NCBI RefSeq assembly: GCF_041361345.1
Contig: NZ_JBGKAD010000001.1
Span: forward strand, 2,940,411-3,004,410
Direction: 5' to 3'
Source of the DNA: Halobaculum sp. MBLA0147
Lineage (GTDB): Archaea; Halobacteriota; Halobacteria; Halobacteriales; Haloferacaceae
DNA: 64,000 nt
The notes beneath the pieces were generated by a model. The model was given only the letters and a program-made list of their open reading frames with translations, was not told where the DNA came from and did no database searches. The translations under genes and the position numbers were made by a program. The stretch's first letter is position 1. Every line of letters starts with the position of its first letter. Shown here one piece after another: positions 24,329 through 33,384 of the stretch.

Positions 24329-27300
24329 TCACTGTCGTACCGCCCGCGACAGTACGTCTGCCGAGCGGACACGAGCGTCTGGTACCGCCGTGTCGTCGGA
24401 CACGCCACCGTCGCCACGCGTGTCTGTGCCGTCCGCCGAACGCTCCGAGCCGTCCGCGGAGCCGTCCATCGGCACGGAGACGCCGTCGGCACCGCCCAGC
24501 GCGGCGGACTCGTTGCCACCGGTCTCGTTGCCGGCGGACTCGTCACCGCTCCCGGTCGTCGCACCCTCGGGGGCGCGACGGACCGTCTCCGACAGTTCGA
24601 CGCTCACCTCGCCGTCGTCGGCGCCGTTGACGTCGCCCTCGGAGACGTTCAAGATCGCGGCGTTCTGGAGCACGTAGGCGGACTCGTTCGTCCGCAGGTC
24701 ACCGGCGACCCGGTACGGACCGGCCGCCCGGACGGAGACGTTCGTGTACCCGTTCTCGGGACCGAACTCGTCGTAGTCGGTCGTGGCGTACGGCAGCGTC
24801 ATCGTGAACTCACCGTCGGCGTCCGCCGTCGCCTGCTGCCGGTAGACGAACGTCGTCGCGTTCTGTCCCTGCCCACCGGGGATTCGCATCCTGACCGCCG
24901 CGGTCACCGTCTCGTTGGGTTCCGCACCGCTCCCGGTGACGGTCGCGCCGGGGACACGCTCGAACGTCTTCACCCACGACGGCGTGTTCTTGAAGAGGGT
25001 CCCCGGACGGGCGCCCAGTCCACGTGCTGCCCGGAGCTGGTCGGCGCGGTACTGCCCGTCGGCGAACGCGGTCGTCGCCGTCGCGTTCACGAGCCGGTAG
25101 TGTTCCAGTGCCGGCACCGGTTCGCGCGGAATCTGTCCGATTCCACCGATCCGAGCCGACCCGTCGCGCTCGACGAACGCCTCGGCCGCACTCCGGTTCC
25201 GGAACGTCTGGATCGCCGAGCCGTTCCGCGGCACGCTCTTGAACTCGACTCCAGTCTGGCTCTGGATCACGTCGTAGTCGAACACGACGACCCGGTCACC
25301 GACGAGCGGCCGACGGATCGTCGGCTCCGCACGACTCCCGTGGTAGGCGTACAGCCGGACCATCGTACTCTCGTAGTACCGCTGCCGTCTGTCCGGTGCG
25401 ATCCGCTGGAAGCCACGCTGTTGGCCGCTGGCCGGAGCGAGGATCTGTTTGACACCACCGTTGGGACCCGTCGCGAAGAAGTCGCCGGCCGAGACGTTCC
25501 CGGCGTCGTAGAACTGGACCGGCGCGGAGAACTTCGGATTCTGTCCCGACAAGACCGACGTCATCTTGTAGTCGACCATCACGTACCGCGTCTGGTCACC
25601 CTCCTCGCCGCGTTCGAGCAGTGCCTCCCGGGCCGCCGACTCGTTGGGGGCCAGCAGGAAGTTCGCCGCCTGTCGTGCCCCCTCCTGGAACGGGTTGGCG
25701 TTGGGAATCCGCTCGCCACGCATCGTGATCCAGTGACCGTAGTCCCACCACGACTGGACGCCGTACGCCCCGTCGGAGTAGTCGAAGTCACTGTCGGCTG
25801 GCCTGTCGTACTGCCCGTAGAACGCCATCGGCTCGTCGGCGTCGCCGAAGGTCCCCTCCTCGGGGGTGTTCCCCTGGAGGTACTCGAGACTCTGACCCCA
25901 CACGACGGTCGACGCGTCGGGCCCGTCCTCGCTCGCCTGGAGTGCGTTCTGTGTCGGGGCGTTCCGGGGACCGAGGTTCATCGACACGCCCAACACCGGG
26001 ACCAGAACCAGCATGAGCACGACGACCGCCGTGAGCACCTGGTACGTCTCGACGTCGGGTGCCTCGAGTCCGCTCCCGAGGTCGATGTCGACCACCGCGA
26101 GCACGTCGCGGACGAACGGCGCCGTGAACACCGCCACGGCGACCGCGAGGTAGTAGTTGAATCGGTTCTGCGTGAACGCCGCCATCGTCATGAAGATCGC
26201 CCACACGAGGACGAACAGCGTCTCCGGCTCGTACCGGATCCGCGTCGCCGCCGCGAACACGATCCCGGCGATCACGAACACGCCGGCCAGTTCCGGCGCG
26301 ACGCCCAGCGGCGAGACGATCAGTCCGAACACGTCCGGGACCGGACCGAAGTTCCCGGCGAACACGACGAGCGTCGCCAGTCCGGCGAACCCGATGAACC
26401 GGTAGTCACGGCCCGCCCCGCGTCGGTACATCGGCCCGACCAACGTCCAGACGGCGCCGATCACCGCGGCCGGGAACGCGAACCCGTACTCCCGGAGGAC
26501 GACGCCCACGTCGCCGAAGATCCGTGCGGCACGCGACCCGAGGAACGGCTGTGCCTCGGCGATGGTGAGGGTGTTCCCTCCGGCACCGAACCCGACGATC
26601 CGGAGCAGGTTCCCTTCGATACTCGACAGCGGCCCGGCGTCGACGACACCGAGGACGATCAGACCGACGACGGCGGTACCCGCGACGGTCGCGACGTACC
26701 CGTTCTCGTCGGCCCACTCGTTGTCGAACGTCCGCGCCTCGAACTGTCTGGAGAGCCACGCGAGCCCGACACCGCCGACCGCCACACTCACCCCGACGAC
26801 CGGTTGGAGGAGACTCAGCCTCGTCGCGGAGAACGAGGTCGTGTCGATCCCGACGAGCGTGAGCAGCGCCACCGTGACTCCCGTGACGGCGACGACGAAC
26901 CCGGTGTGTTCCGGCGGCCGACCGCTCGCGTGGTCCGACACCGCCTGGAGGACGGCGAACACGCCGAACACACCGACCAGCAGGACACCGGGCGGCCACG
27001 CGTAGATGTACGCCGCCATCGCGACCCCGGCGAGGACACTGTACGTCGTCGAGCGACGCAGGTCCCCCCACTCGCGGGCCGTGACGAGCTCCCAGATCGG
27101 CCGGTCCTCTCTCGCGACGGCCAGCGCGACGACGGTCGCGAACACTGCAGTCACCTGGAACAGCGGCTCGACGCCGTTGTGGTCCGCGAACCCGGCCAGC
27201 GTCCGCTGGAGGAACGTCCCGGGCAACAGCATCAACACGACCGCGGCGAACAGTGCCGGCACACGCCCCGCGAGCCGCTTGGCGACCAAGTACGCCGGGA

Positions 27301-27733
27301 TGGCCGTCAACGCACCCGCGACCGCCGGTGCGACGAGGAGTGTCTTCGCCACCAACTCCGGCGACGGGGAGCCGAGACCGACGATCAGTGCGGCCGTCGC
27401 GACGATCTGGTCGTACAGTGTCCCGAACTGTCCCACGGAGGTGCCCAGCGGGAAGTTCGTCCACGGGTCGTACGGCATCGTGGACGGCCAGTGTCTGACG
27501 ACGTACCGGACCTCGCGGAGGTGGTACCACGCGTCGTTCCCGGAGAACAGGACCTCACCGCCTCGGACGTAGTTGGAGTACGGACGGAGCCGTATCCACA
27601 GCATCGTGGCGACGACGACCAGGAGTACCGGGACCTCGAACCGGTCCCGGACGGCTCCCAGCGCGGAGGTCGCCGCCCCGGTCTCGTCGGAGACCGAGGA
27701 GGACCCCTCGTCACGCTCACTACTGTGACTCAT
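24329..27733 (-). CDS. aglB: Oligosaccharyltransferase AglB (STT3 family)
   Basis: A 1134-residue membrane enzyme that transfers a dolichol-phosphate-linked glycan to Asn of secreted proteins. The N-terminal half has about a dozen transmembrane helices with FSGNDAWYHLREVRYVV (first external loop, with the catalytic Asp region), TLAGFADHNGVEP, and a YNYYL-like RFNYYLAVAV. The soluble C-terminal domain carries WWDYG (662-666), the acceptor-binding signature. Many N-x-S/T sequons are present. The tail beyond residue 1070 is acidic and disordered. ATG at 27733 agrees with a TATA box at 27758-27764. It is the first gene of an operon with DUF368, and the upstream neighbours are glycosyltransferases. 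Confidence 0.95.
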   Translation of the reverse strand: MSHSSERDEGSSSVSDETGAATSALGAVRDRFEVPVLLVVVATMLWIRLRPYSNYVRGGEVLFSGNDAWYHLREVRYVVRHWPSTMPYDPWTNFPLGTSVGQFGTLYDQIVATAALIVGLGSPSPELVAKTLLVAPAVAGALTAIPAYLVAKRLAGRVPALFAAVVLMLLPGTFLQRTLAGFADHNGVEPLFQVTAVFATVVALAVAREDRPIWELVTAREWGDLRRSTTYSVLAGVAMAAYIYAWPPGVLLVGVFGVFAVLQAVSDHASGRPPEHTGFVVAVTGVTVALLTLVGIDTTSFSATRLSLLQPVVGVSVAVGGVGLAWLSRQFEARTFDNEWADENGYVATVAGTAVVGLIVLGVVDAGPLSSIEGNLLRIVGFGAGGNTLTIAEAQPFLGSRAARIFGDVGVVLREYGFAFPAAVIGAVWTLVGPMYRRGAGRDYRFIGFAGLATLVVFAGNFGPVPDVFGLIVSPLGVAPELAGVFVIAGIVFAAATRIRYEPETLFVLVWAIFMTMAAFTQNRFNYYLAVAVAVFTAPFVRDVLAVVDIDLGSGLEAPDVETYQVLTAVVVLMLVLVPVLGVSMNLGPRNAPTQNALQASEDGPDASTVVWGQSLEYLQGNTPEEGTFGDADEPMAFYGQYDRPADSDFDYSDGAYGVQSWWDYGHWITMRGERIPNANPFQEGARQAANFLLAPNESAAREALLERGEEGDQTRYVMVDYKMTSVLSGQNPKFSAPVQFYDAGNVSAGDFFATGPNGGVKQILAPASGQQRGFQRIAPDRRQRYYESTMVRLYAYHGSRAEPTIRRPLVGDRVVVFDYDVIQSQTGVEFKSVPRNGSAIQTFRNRSAAEAFVERDGSARIGGIGQIPREPVPALEHYRLVNATATTAFADGQYRADQLRAARGLGARPGTLFKNTPSWVKTFERVPGATVTGSGAEPNETVTAAVRMRIPGGQGQNATTFVYRQQATADADGEFTMTLPYATTDYDEFGPENGYTNVSVRAAGPYRVAGDLRTNESAYVLQNAAILNVSEGDVNGADDGEVSVELSETVRRAPEGATTGSGDESAGNETGGNESAALGGADGVSVPMDGSADGSERSADGTDTRGDGGVSDDTAVPDARVRSADVLSRAVRQ

Positions 27734-27757
27734 TGTCCCCACGAACCCCGAAAACGG

Positions 27758-27764
27758 CAATAAG
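27758..27764 (-). promoter_or_regulatory. TATA box of aglB
   Basis: CTTATTG on the minus strand, centred about 28 bases before the aglB ATG, consistent with a leaderless transcript covering aglB and DUF368. Confidence 0.65.
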
Positions 27765-27852
27765 CCTTGTTATTCCCGTACGACGGCGAGGAGCAACGAG
27801 TCGTCGAGATCGGCCGACGGCGGGACCCTCGCGATCCCACCCAGACGGCTCA

Positions 27853-27944
27853 CCGAGCCGTCTCCGAAGCGCCTCTAGTCGGGTCGCCGAGCTGTCTCCG
27901 AAACGCCTCTAGTCGGGTCGCCGAGTCGCCTCCAGCCGGGCTCG
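27853..27944. repeat. 34-bp tandem repeat, about 2.7 copies
   Basis: Units begin at 27853, 27887 and 27921, each with CCGAG and then a CCTCTAGTCGGGTCG-type end; units 1 and 2 differ at about two positions, and unit 3 is partial and diverged. The array lies between the GT4 stop and the aglB promoter, outside any gene. Confidence 0.85.
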
Positions 27945-27994
27945 ATCGCGTCCCTCTCGAGTCCCGACGCCCGGTCGTGTCTCCCGGACGTGTG

Positions 27995-29167
27995 TCAGTG
28001 CCGGTACACGTCGAGCAGTCTGTCGACGACGCCCGTCCACGTCGGCACCGCGTCCGGATCCGGTCGCGGGCCGTCGACGGCACGCTCGACGGCCTCGGCC
28101 ACGGCCGCCGGAGAGGTCTCCGCGAGGCCGACGACACCCCGTTCGTCGGTCCAGTCGGTCAACGCCGCGCGGTCGGCGACGACGGCTGGCGTGCCGCTCG
28201 CGAGCGCCTCCGCGACCGTCAACCCGTACGCCTCGTGTGACGACGGCGAACAGAACACCGCCGCACCGGCGTACAGTCCCGGGAGTCGCTCGTCCGGGAC
28301 GTACCCGAGGAACCGGACGCGGTCGCTCACACCCGCAGCCGCCGCCCGCTCGCGCAGTGCCGACTCGTACGGGCCGGACCCGGCGACACGGAGGTCGAAC
28401 GCCGGCAACTCGGCGAGCGCGTCGATCACGTGCTGGACTCCCTTGTACGCCGCCAGCCGACCGACGGTGAGCAGGTACGGGCGGTCGGCGTCGTCCGCCC
28501 TCTCTTCGTCGTCCCCTCTCTCTCCGTCGTCTCCCCTCTCTTCGTCGTCCGCACCTTCTCGGTGGTCCCGGAACCGCTCGCGTTCGATCCCGTTCGGGAT
28601 CACGGTCGGTGAGACGCCGAAGTCGGCCGCCAACTGTCGTCGCTCCCAGTCACTCACGGCGACCACCGTGTCCGCAGCACGGAGCACACCTGCACCGAGT
28701 GGCCGGTACACGGAGAGGAGGCGATCTCTGAGCCCGTCGTCGCTCTCGCCGTGGTAGTGTGGTGTCGCGACGAGGCGCGGTGCTGGCTCGTCACCGCTCG
28801 CGCGCAGCGCCCGCACCGCACGCACCGCCGCCGTCGTCAGACCTCCGAGGGCGAACGGCACCGCGTGGTAGTTGTGGACGTGGACCACGTCGGGCACGCT
28901 GGGAGCGACCGCACCTCGGAGCGCCCGCCACACAGTCGTGACGACGCCGGGGGCGACGTAGATGGCGCCGTCCGGTGCGAGCGCCCGGACGCGTCGGACA
29001 CGGACCCCGTCGCGGCGTTCGCGTGAGGCACCCGCTCCGCCGGCGTCCGCCGCGAGCACCGTCACGTCGTGGCCGCGCTCGACGAGTCGTGTCGCCAACT
29101 GGTGGACGTGGGTCTCGACGCCGCCGGTCTGTGGTGGGTAACGGTGGGTGACGTAACAGACGTGCAC
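27995..29167 (-). CDS. GT4-type glycosyltransferase (GT-B fold)
   Basis: A 390-residue cytoplasmic glycosyltransferase. The N-terminus has VCYVTHRYPPQTGGVETHVH, the acceptor-side glycine loop. The C-terminal nucleotide-sugar half has LLTVGRLAAYKGVQHVIDAL and the E-x7-E motif in SSHEAYGLTVAEALASG. An acidic insertion of Asp/Glu/Arg repeats (about residues 205-232, GDDEERGDDGER) is likely a surface loop. It is downstream of a GT2 gene by 16 bases, same strand, so they form an operon. It probably adds a sugar to a lipid- or surface-linked glycan; donor and acceptor unknown. Confidence 0.85.
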   Translation of the reverse strand: MHVCYVTHRYPPQTGGVETHVHQLATRLVERGHDVTVLAADAGGAGASRERRDGVRVRRVRALAPDGAIYVAPGVVTTVWRALRGAVAPSVPDVVHVHNYHAVPFALGGLTTAAVRAVRALRASGDEPAPRLVATPHYHGESDDGLRDRLLSVYRPLGAGVLRAADTVVAVSDWERRQLAADFGVSPTVIPNGIERERFRDHREGADDEERGDDGERGDDEERADDADRPYLLTVGRLAAYKGVQHVIDALAELPAFDLRVAGSGPYESALRERAAAAGVSDRVRFLGYVPDERLPGLYAGAAVFCSPSSHEAYGLTVAEALASGTPAVVADRAALTDWTDERGVVGLAETSPAAVAEAVERAVDGPRPDPDAVPTWTGVVDRLLDVYRH

Positions 29168-29183
29168 GGTCGTGACCTCGGCG

Positions 29184-30341
29184 TCAGTCGTACGCCTCGC
29201 GCAGTTCCTCGTCGACCTCCCACAGCCCGTCGCCCTCGCCGGCCAGTAGCTTCACCGCGGCTCGCACGAGCGACACCTGCGTGTCGAACAGCGAGTAGAC
29301 GGGCTGGAGCGAGCCGAGCAGGTCCCGCGAGCCCGCGGCGACGAACCCGGCGACGGCCACCGGAACGAGCAGTCCAGCCGGCCCGGCCAACGCGAGGCCG
29401 GCCAGTGTCGCCGTCGCGACTCCGGCGGCGACGAGCCACGGGGAGACGACGGTGAACCACCAGTTGAACGGGAGGACGAGGGCACCGTACAGCCCGTAAC
29501 GGGGACGGAACAACATCCCGCGCTGTCGCCACAGGAGTCTGAGCAGTCCCATCGCGCGCCGGTCCTTCTGACTGCGCCGCTTGCGGAACGCGGAGTGGGA
29601 CGCCTCCTTGTACCGGATCGCGGGGTCGAACAGGGCCCGGTCCCCGTTCTTGCGGATCTTCAGGGCCAGTTCCGTGTCGTCCGCGATGGAGTCCTCGTCG
29701 ACGGGGACGATCGCGTCGCGTTCGAACGCCGAGAACGGCCCGTGGAAGATGAACGTCGAGTCGAGGTGTGACTCCAGCGTCTGGATCCGCGCCTGTACGT
29801 CGCGGTAGCCGCGCTCCACGTCACTGCCGCCGAGTACCTCGGCGTTGCGGCCGGTGACGGCCGCCACGTCGGGGTCCGCGAGGTTCGCGACCGCCTCGCG
29901 GACGGCGTCGGGCGCGACGCGAGAGTCACAGTCCGTCTTGACGACGACCTCGTTGCTCGCGGCGGCGTACGCCTCGTTGAGCGCCACCGCGAGGCCGCGG
30001 CGCTCCTCCTCGCGGAGGAGCGTCAGCTCCGGGGTGACGCGGTCGGCGAAGAACGACTCGACGATGTCGGGTGTCGCGTCCTCGCTGGAGTCGACGACGA
30101 CGACCTCGACGCGGTCCATCGGGTAGTCCCAACTACAGATACTCTGGAGCTTCGACTCGACGATGGCGGCCTCCTCGTACGTCGGGAGGACGACGCTCAC
30201 CGACGGCAACTCGTCGTACCGCTTGTCCGCCGGAGAGCCCTCCGGGTCGACGACGACCGCCAGGGCGGCGAAGACGAGGTACGGGAGTCCCGTCGCGGCG
30301 ACCAACCGGGCCAACAGTTCGAGAGGACGACGCGCTCGCAT
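29184..30341 (-). CDS. Membrane GT2-type glycosyltransferase
   Basis: A 385-residue processive-type GT2. One N-terminal transmembrane helix precedes the GT-A domain: PSVSVVLPTYEEAAIVESKL, VVVVDSSED, KTDCDSRV (DxD), EDSIADDTELALKI (acceptor acid region) and RRSQKDRRAMG (the Q/R-x-x-R-W-like site is imperfect, no Trp). Two or three C-terminal helices follow. ATG at 30341 has a TATA-like GTTTTGTG about 28 bases upstream. First gene of an operon with the GT4 gene. It could synthesise a surface polysaccharide or transfer to a polyprenyl carrier; the sugar is not inferable. Confidence 0.84.
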   Translation of the reverse strand: MRARRPLELLARLVAATGLPYLVFAALAVVVDPEGSPADKRYDELPSVSVVLPTYEEAAIVESKLQSICSWDYPMDRVEVVVVDSSEDATPDIVESFFADRVTPELTLLREEERRGLAVALNEAYAAASNEVVVKTDCDSRVAPDAVREAVANLADPDVAAVTGRNAEVLGGSDVERGYRDVQARIQTLESHLDSTFIFHGPFSAFERDAIVPVDEDSIADDTELALKIRKNGDRALFDPAIRYKEASHSAFRKRRSQKDRRAMGLLRLLWRQRGMLFRPRYGLYGALVLPFNWWFTVVSPWLVAAGVATATLAGLALAGPAGLLVPVAVAGFVAAGSRDLLGSLQPVYSLFDTQVSLVRAAVKLLAGEGDGLWEVDEELREAYD

Positions 30342-30413
30342 ACCGCGCCGTACAGCGACCCCGCACAAAACGACGGCGGTCCGGCCGTCGGTAGTGTTCG
30401 GATACGGCCGGAC

Positions 30414-30477
30414 TGTCGAGTGCGGCCCCTACCCGAAGTTCGGGTTGTCGAGTGCGGCTCCTACCCGAAGTTCTCGG
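30414..30477. repeat. 32-bp tandem duplication covering a stop codon
   Basis: Two 32-base units (30414-30445 and 30446-30477) match at 27 of the first 28 positions. The right unit holds the last codons and TAG of the ferredoxin-reductase-like gene (30461-30463); the left unit is a copy in its 3' flank. This is a local duplication of the gene end. Confidence 0.88.
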
Positions 30478-31105
30478 TCTTGATGCGGGCGCGGTGGATG
30501 CCGGCGGTCTCCAGCGCGCTCTCGGCCTCCGCGACGAAGTCGGCGAAGCCGTAGACGAACGCCTGCTCGCCGTCGGCCTCCGTCACCACGTCGGCCGTCA
30601 CGGCGCCGATGGGGCCGTCGGTGACGGTCACGTGGGCGCCACGCTCGCGGAGTGCGTCCAGCCGCGCCTCGTGTGCGGGCGCGTCGTCTTGGTACACGAT
30701 GGCGACGTCGTTGCCCTCGGCCAGCGCCCGCTCCCCGATGGCGACGGCCGGGCCGACGCCAGGCCCACCGGCGAGGACGACCGCTCGCGCTTCGCCCTCG
30801 TAGAACTCGTCGCCGAACGGGCCGGCGGCGTCCAACTCCGCGCCCGGCTCCAGGTTCGCGAGGTACGACGCGAAGTCCGGGCCCTCGTCGTCGCCACCGT
30901 CGAGACCGACGGTGGTCTCGAACGTCTCGTCCGTGTCCGGCGAGGAGACGGTGTAGAACCGCGACACTTCCTCGCCGTCGATCTCCGCGGTGAACCGGAC
31001 GAACTGTCCCGGCTCCGCGACGAAGTCGGCGGGCGACTCCAGCGTGAGTGCCACCGTCTCCGGGCCGACTCGCTCGACTCCCGCGACGCTCGTAGTGAAC
31101 TCCAT
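30461..31105 (-). CDS. Ferredoxin-NADP reductase family FAD protein
   Basis: A 214-residue flavoprotein of the FNR superfamily. The FAD domain has EPGQFVRFTAEIDGEEVSRF-YTVSSPD (RxYS-type motif). The nucleotide domain has VLAGGPGVGPAVAIGERALA, a GGPG loop, and the end VYGFADFVAEAESALETAGI. It is shorter than plant-type FNR, like the electron-transfer modules of oxygenases. A partner iron-sulphur protein is not adjacent. The final codons sit inside a 32-base tandem duplication. ATG at 31105 begins the conserved MEFTTSVAGVERVG. Confidence 0.82.
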   Translation of the reverse strand: MEFTTSVAGVERVGPETVALTLESPADFVAEPGQFVRFTAEIDGEEVSRFYTVSSPDTDETFETTVGLDGGDDEGPDFASYLANLEPGAELDAAGPFGDEFYEGEARAVVLAGGPGVGPAVAIGERALAEGNDVAIVYQDDAPAHEARLDALRERGAHVTVTDGPIGAVTADVVTEADGEQAFVYGFADFVAEAESALETAGIHRARIKTENFG

Positions 31106-31170
31106 GTGGCCCGGTGGGGCCCGCGACGGCAGGAACCTGTCGGTACAGACTCGTGTCCGATCGACCGGTC

Positions 31171-31767
31171 TCAGTCCGCGCTCGCCTCGTCCTCGGAGAC
31201 GCCGGGCGCCTGCGACACGTCCACGTCGTCGGGCTCGGGGGCGTTGCCGCGGTGGAGCTCCCCCTCGCCGTCCTCGACGTACACGTCGTCGGCGAAGCCG
31301 GCGACGGCGTTCTCGAACTCCCCCTCCTCCAGCGCCTCGGGGGTCGCGGGAGCGTCCGCGATCCCGCCGGCCGGGCGGAACTCGCCCAGCGGGTCGTCGA
31401 TGGTGATCCCGTGGTCGCGGAAGAACGACTCGTAGCGACGGTAGTGGTCGTCGAGTTCGTCCGCGGGGAACTCCATCATCGACGCCCACCCGTGGGTGAA
31501 GAAGTCGAAGTTCGCCTGGAGGTGGGTGATCTCGCGGGCCTCCGCCTCCGGGTAGCCCGCCTCCAACGCGGCGACGTAGGTGTCCATCGTCGCGTCGAAG
31601 AACTCGTCCAGGTGGTCGCGGCGCGCCTCGCGGTGTTCCTCGGGAGCCTTCTCCAAGAAGACGCGCGTGTGGAGGTCGACCAGCTTGTCGTTGACCATCC
31701 CGCCGATCACGGGTGTCGTCAGGGCGCGCTTGGCCGCCCAGTGGCGGACGTTCTGCTGGAGTTTCAT
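31171..31767 (-). CDS. DUF6149-like haloarchaeal protein
   Basis: A 198-residue soluble helical protein: MKLQQNVRHWAAKRALTTPV, then IGGMVNDKLVDLHTRVFLEK, many His/Asp/Glu residues in its centre (HYRRYESFFRDHG), and an acidic tail from residue 150. I recall similar proteins annotated as DUF6149 in haloarchaea, but with no known function. A TATA element (GGTTAAG on the minus strand, about 31794-31802) lies 28 bases upstream of the ATG. Divergent from the FAD oxidoreductase gene. Confidence 0.68.
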   Translation of the reverse strand: MKLQQNVRHWAAKRALTTPVIGGMVNDKLVDLHTRVFLEKAPEEHREARRDHLDEFFDATMDTYVAALEAGYPEAEAREITHLQANFDFFTHGWASMMEFPADELDDHYRRYESFFRDHGITIDDPLGEFRPAGGIADAPATPEALEEGEFENAVAGFADDVYVEDGEGELHRGNAPEPDDVDVSQAPGVSEDEASAD

Positions 31768-31940
31768 GTCGTCCGAACCAGGGTCCCGACGGACTTAACC
31801 ACTGTCTTCGGCGGCGGTGTCCCCGCGGGCGTCCCCACCTCGCGTCGCGGGACGAGACGGGCTGTGTGAGGAATTCGCACGCTCTCGCGGACGATACGTG
31901 GATAGCAACCCACATTAACCCCGAGTCCGAACCGCGAGCC

Positions 31941-33206
31941 ATGAGCCAGTCGTTCGTGATCGTCGGCGACGGGATCGCCGGCAGTTCCGCCGCCGAGACC
32001 CTCCGTGAGGAACGGACGGACGCGGACATCACGGTACTCACCGACGAGGGCGAGGCGCTGTACAACCGGATTCTGATCAAGGAGTTCGCCAAGGGGAAGC
32101 TCCCCGAGGCACCGATCTCGATCCACGACGAGGACTGGTACGCCGAGCGCGACATCGACCTCCAGTTGGACACCTACGTCACCGACGTGCGGCCGGACGC
32201 CGGCGAGGTGGAGACCCACGAGGGAGAGACCTACGAGTTCGACAAGCTCCTGTTGGCCGTCGGCGGTACCCCGAACCAGCTCCCGGTCGACAACTCCGAC
32301 GCCGAGGGCATCCACCACTTCTGGACGTTCCAGGACGCCCGGAAGATCAACGAGTCCGCCAGCGCCGCCGAGAAGGGCGTGATCGTCGGTGCCGGCCTGC
32401 TCGGGATCGACCTGGCGGCCGTCTGTGGCGCACAGGGTGTCGAGGGGAAGTACCTGATGCGCGGTGACTCCTGGTGGCGCTACGCGCTCTCGGAGGAGGG
32501 GGCCGAGATCATGCACGACGCGATGCGGGAGAAGGGTGTCGAGCCGGTCTTCCAGTCCGGCGTCGACCGCTTCGAGACGGACGAGGAGGGCCACGTCACG
32601 GCGGCGATCGACCCGGACGGCGAGCGCTACGAGTGTGACTTCGCGGGGGTCGCCATCGGGTTGGACCGCAACACGGAACTGCTGGAGAACCTCGACGTGG
32701 AGATCGACGGCGGGATCGTCACTGACGAGTACATGCAGACCACGCACCCGGACGTGTTCGCGGCCGGCGACATCACGCAGTTCTACGACGTGATCCTCGA
32801 GGAGCGCGCCCAGAACGGCGCCTGGGGCTCCGCGAAGGAGCAGGGGTCGATCGCCGCCAAGAACATGCTGGAGTACGGCACCGAGGAGTTCGAGTGGGTC
32901 ACGTCTTACTCCATCACGCACTTCGACTTCCCGTTCCTCTCGTTCGGGCACCCGACGCTGGGTGACGACCACGTCGAGCAGAAGTACTCCGAGAACGAGT
33001 GGCGGCGGCTGGCGCTGAAGGACGGCCGCATCGTCGGCGGCGTCCTGATCGGCGACCTGGCCCCGCAGTCCGGTTACAAGCAGCTGATGCGGGAACGCGT
33101 CGACGTGTCGGGACAGGAGGACGTGTTGTTGCGCGAGGAGTTCTCCGCCGACGACATCGAACGCGAGGGGCAGGTCGAACAAGAGGCAGAGGCCGTCGAG
33201 AACTGA
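31941..33206 (+). CDS. FAD-dependent NAD(P)-disulphide oxidoreductase family protein
   Basis: A 421-residue class I pyridine nucleotide-disulphide oxidoreductase-like flavoprotein. The FAD loop is FVIVGDGIAGSSAAETLREE, the NAD loop VIVGAGLLGIDLAA, and the second FAD motif HPDVFAAGDITQFYD. It lacks a CxxC active-site disulphide, so it resembles ferredoxin/rubredoxin reductases or the NirB N-terminal module rather than thioredoxin reductase. An acidic C-terminal tail ends it. A six-base-stem hairpin overlaps the stop. Electron partner unknown. Confidence 0.83.
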   Translation: MSQSFVIVGDGIAGSSAAETLREERTDADITVLTDEGEALYNRILIKEFAKGKLPEAPISIHDEDWYAERDIDLQLDTYVTDVRPDAGEVETHEGETYEFDKLLLAVGGTPNQLPVDNSDAEGIHHFWTFQDARKINESASAAEKGVIVGAGLLGIDLAAVCGAQGVEGKYLMRGDSWWRYALSEEGAEIMHDAMREKGVEPVFQSGVDRFETDEEGHVTAAIDPDGERYECDFAGVAIGLDRNTELLENLDVEIDGGIVTDEYMQTTHPDVFAAGDITQFYDVILEERAQNGAWGSAKEQGSIAAKNMLEYGTEEFEWVTSYSITHFDFPFLSFGHPTLGDDHVEQKYSENEWRRLALKDGRIVGGVLIGDLAPQSGYKQLMRERVDVSGQEDVLLREEFSADDIEREGQVEQEAEAVEN

Positions 33207-33223
33207 CTCGGCCCGGACGAGTC
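33205..33223 (+). terminator. Hairpin at the end of the FAD oxidoreductase gene
   Basis: GACTCG (33205-33210) pairs with CGAGTC (33218-33223) around a seven-base loop, starting within the stop codon. No T-run follows, so terminator function is tentative. Confidence 0.35.
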
Positions 33224-33384
33224 GGGTGACGGTCTCGAGTTTCGACAGTTCGATCACGTTCTCCAGAGTCCCAACTCTGCACGCCTCGGTCTTCACGCTC
33301 TACTCTGCGCGCGTCGACCGTCTGGCTCGACACGCGACGCGCCGAGCGGTCGCGTCGACAGTCCACGGATCGATCGGGGGTGTC

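Noticed and set aside
24245..27763. 1172-codon plus-strand frame opposite aglB
   Set aside because: AglB with WWDYG and membrane helices is clearly on the minus strand; the opposite frame is a composition effect.
27853..27944. Short CRISPR-like array
   Set aside because: Units are directly adjacent without spacers, fewer than three, and no cas gene is nearby.
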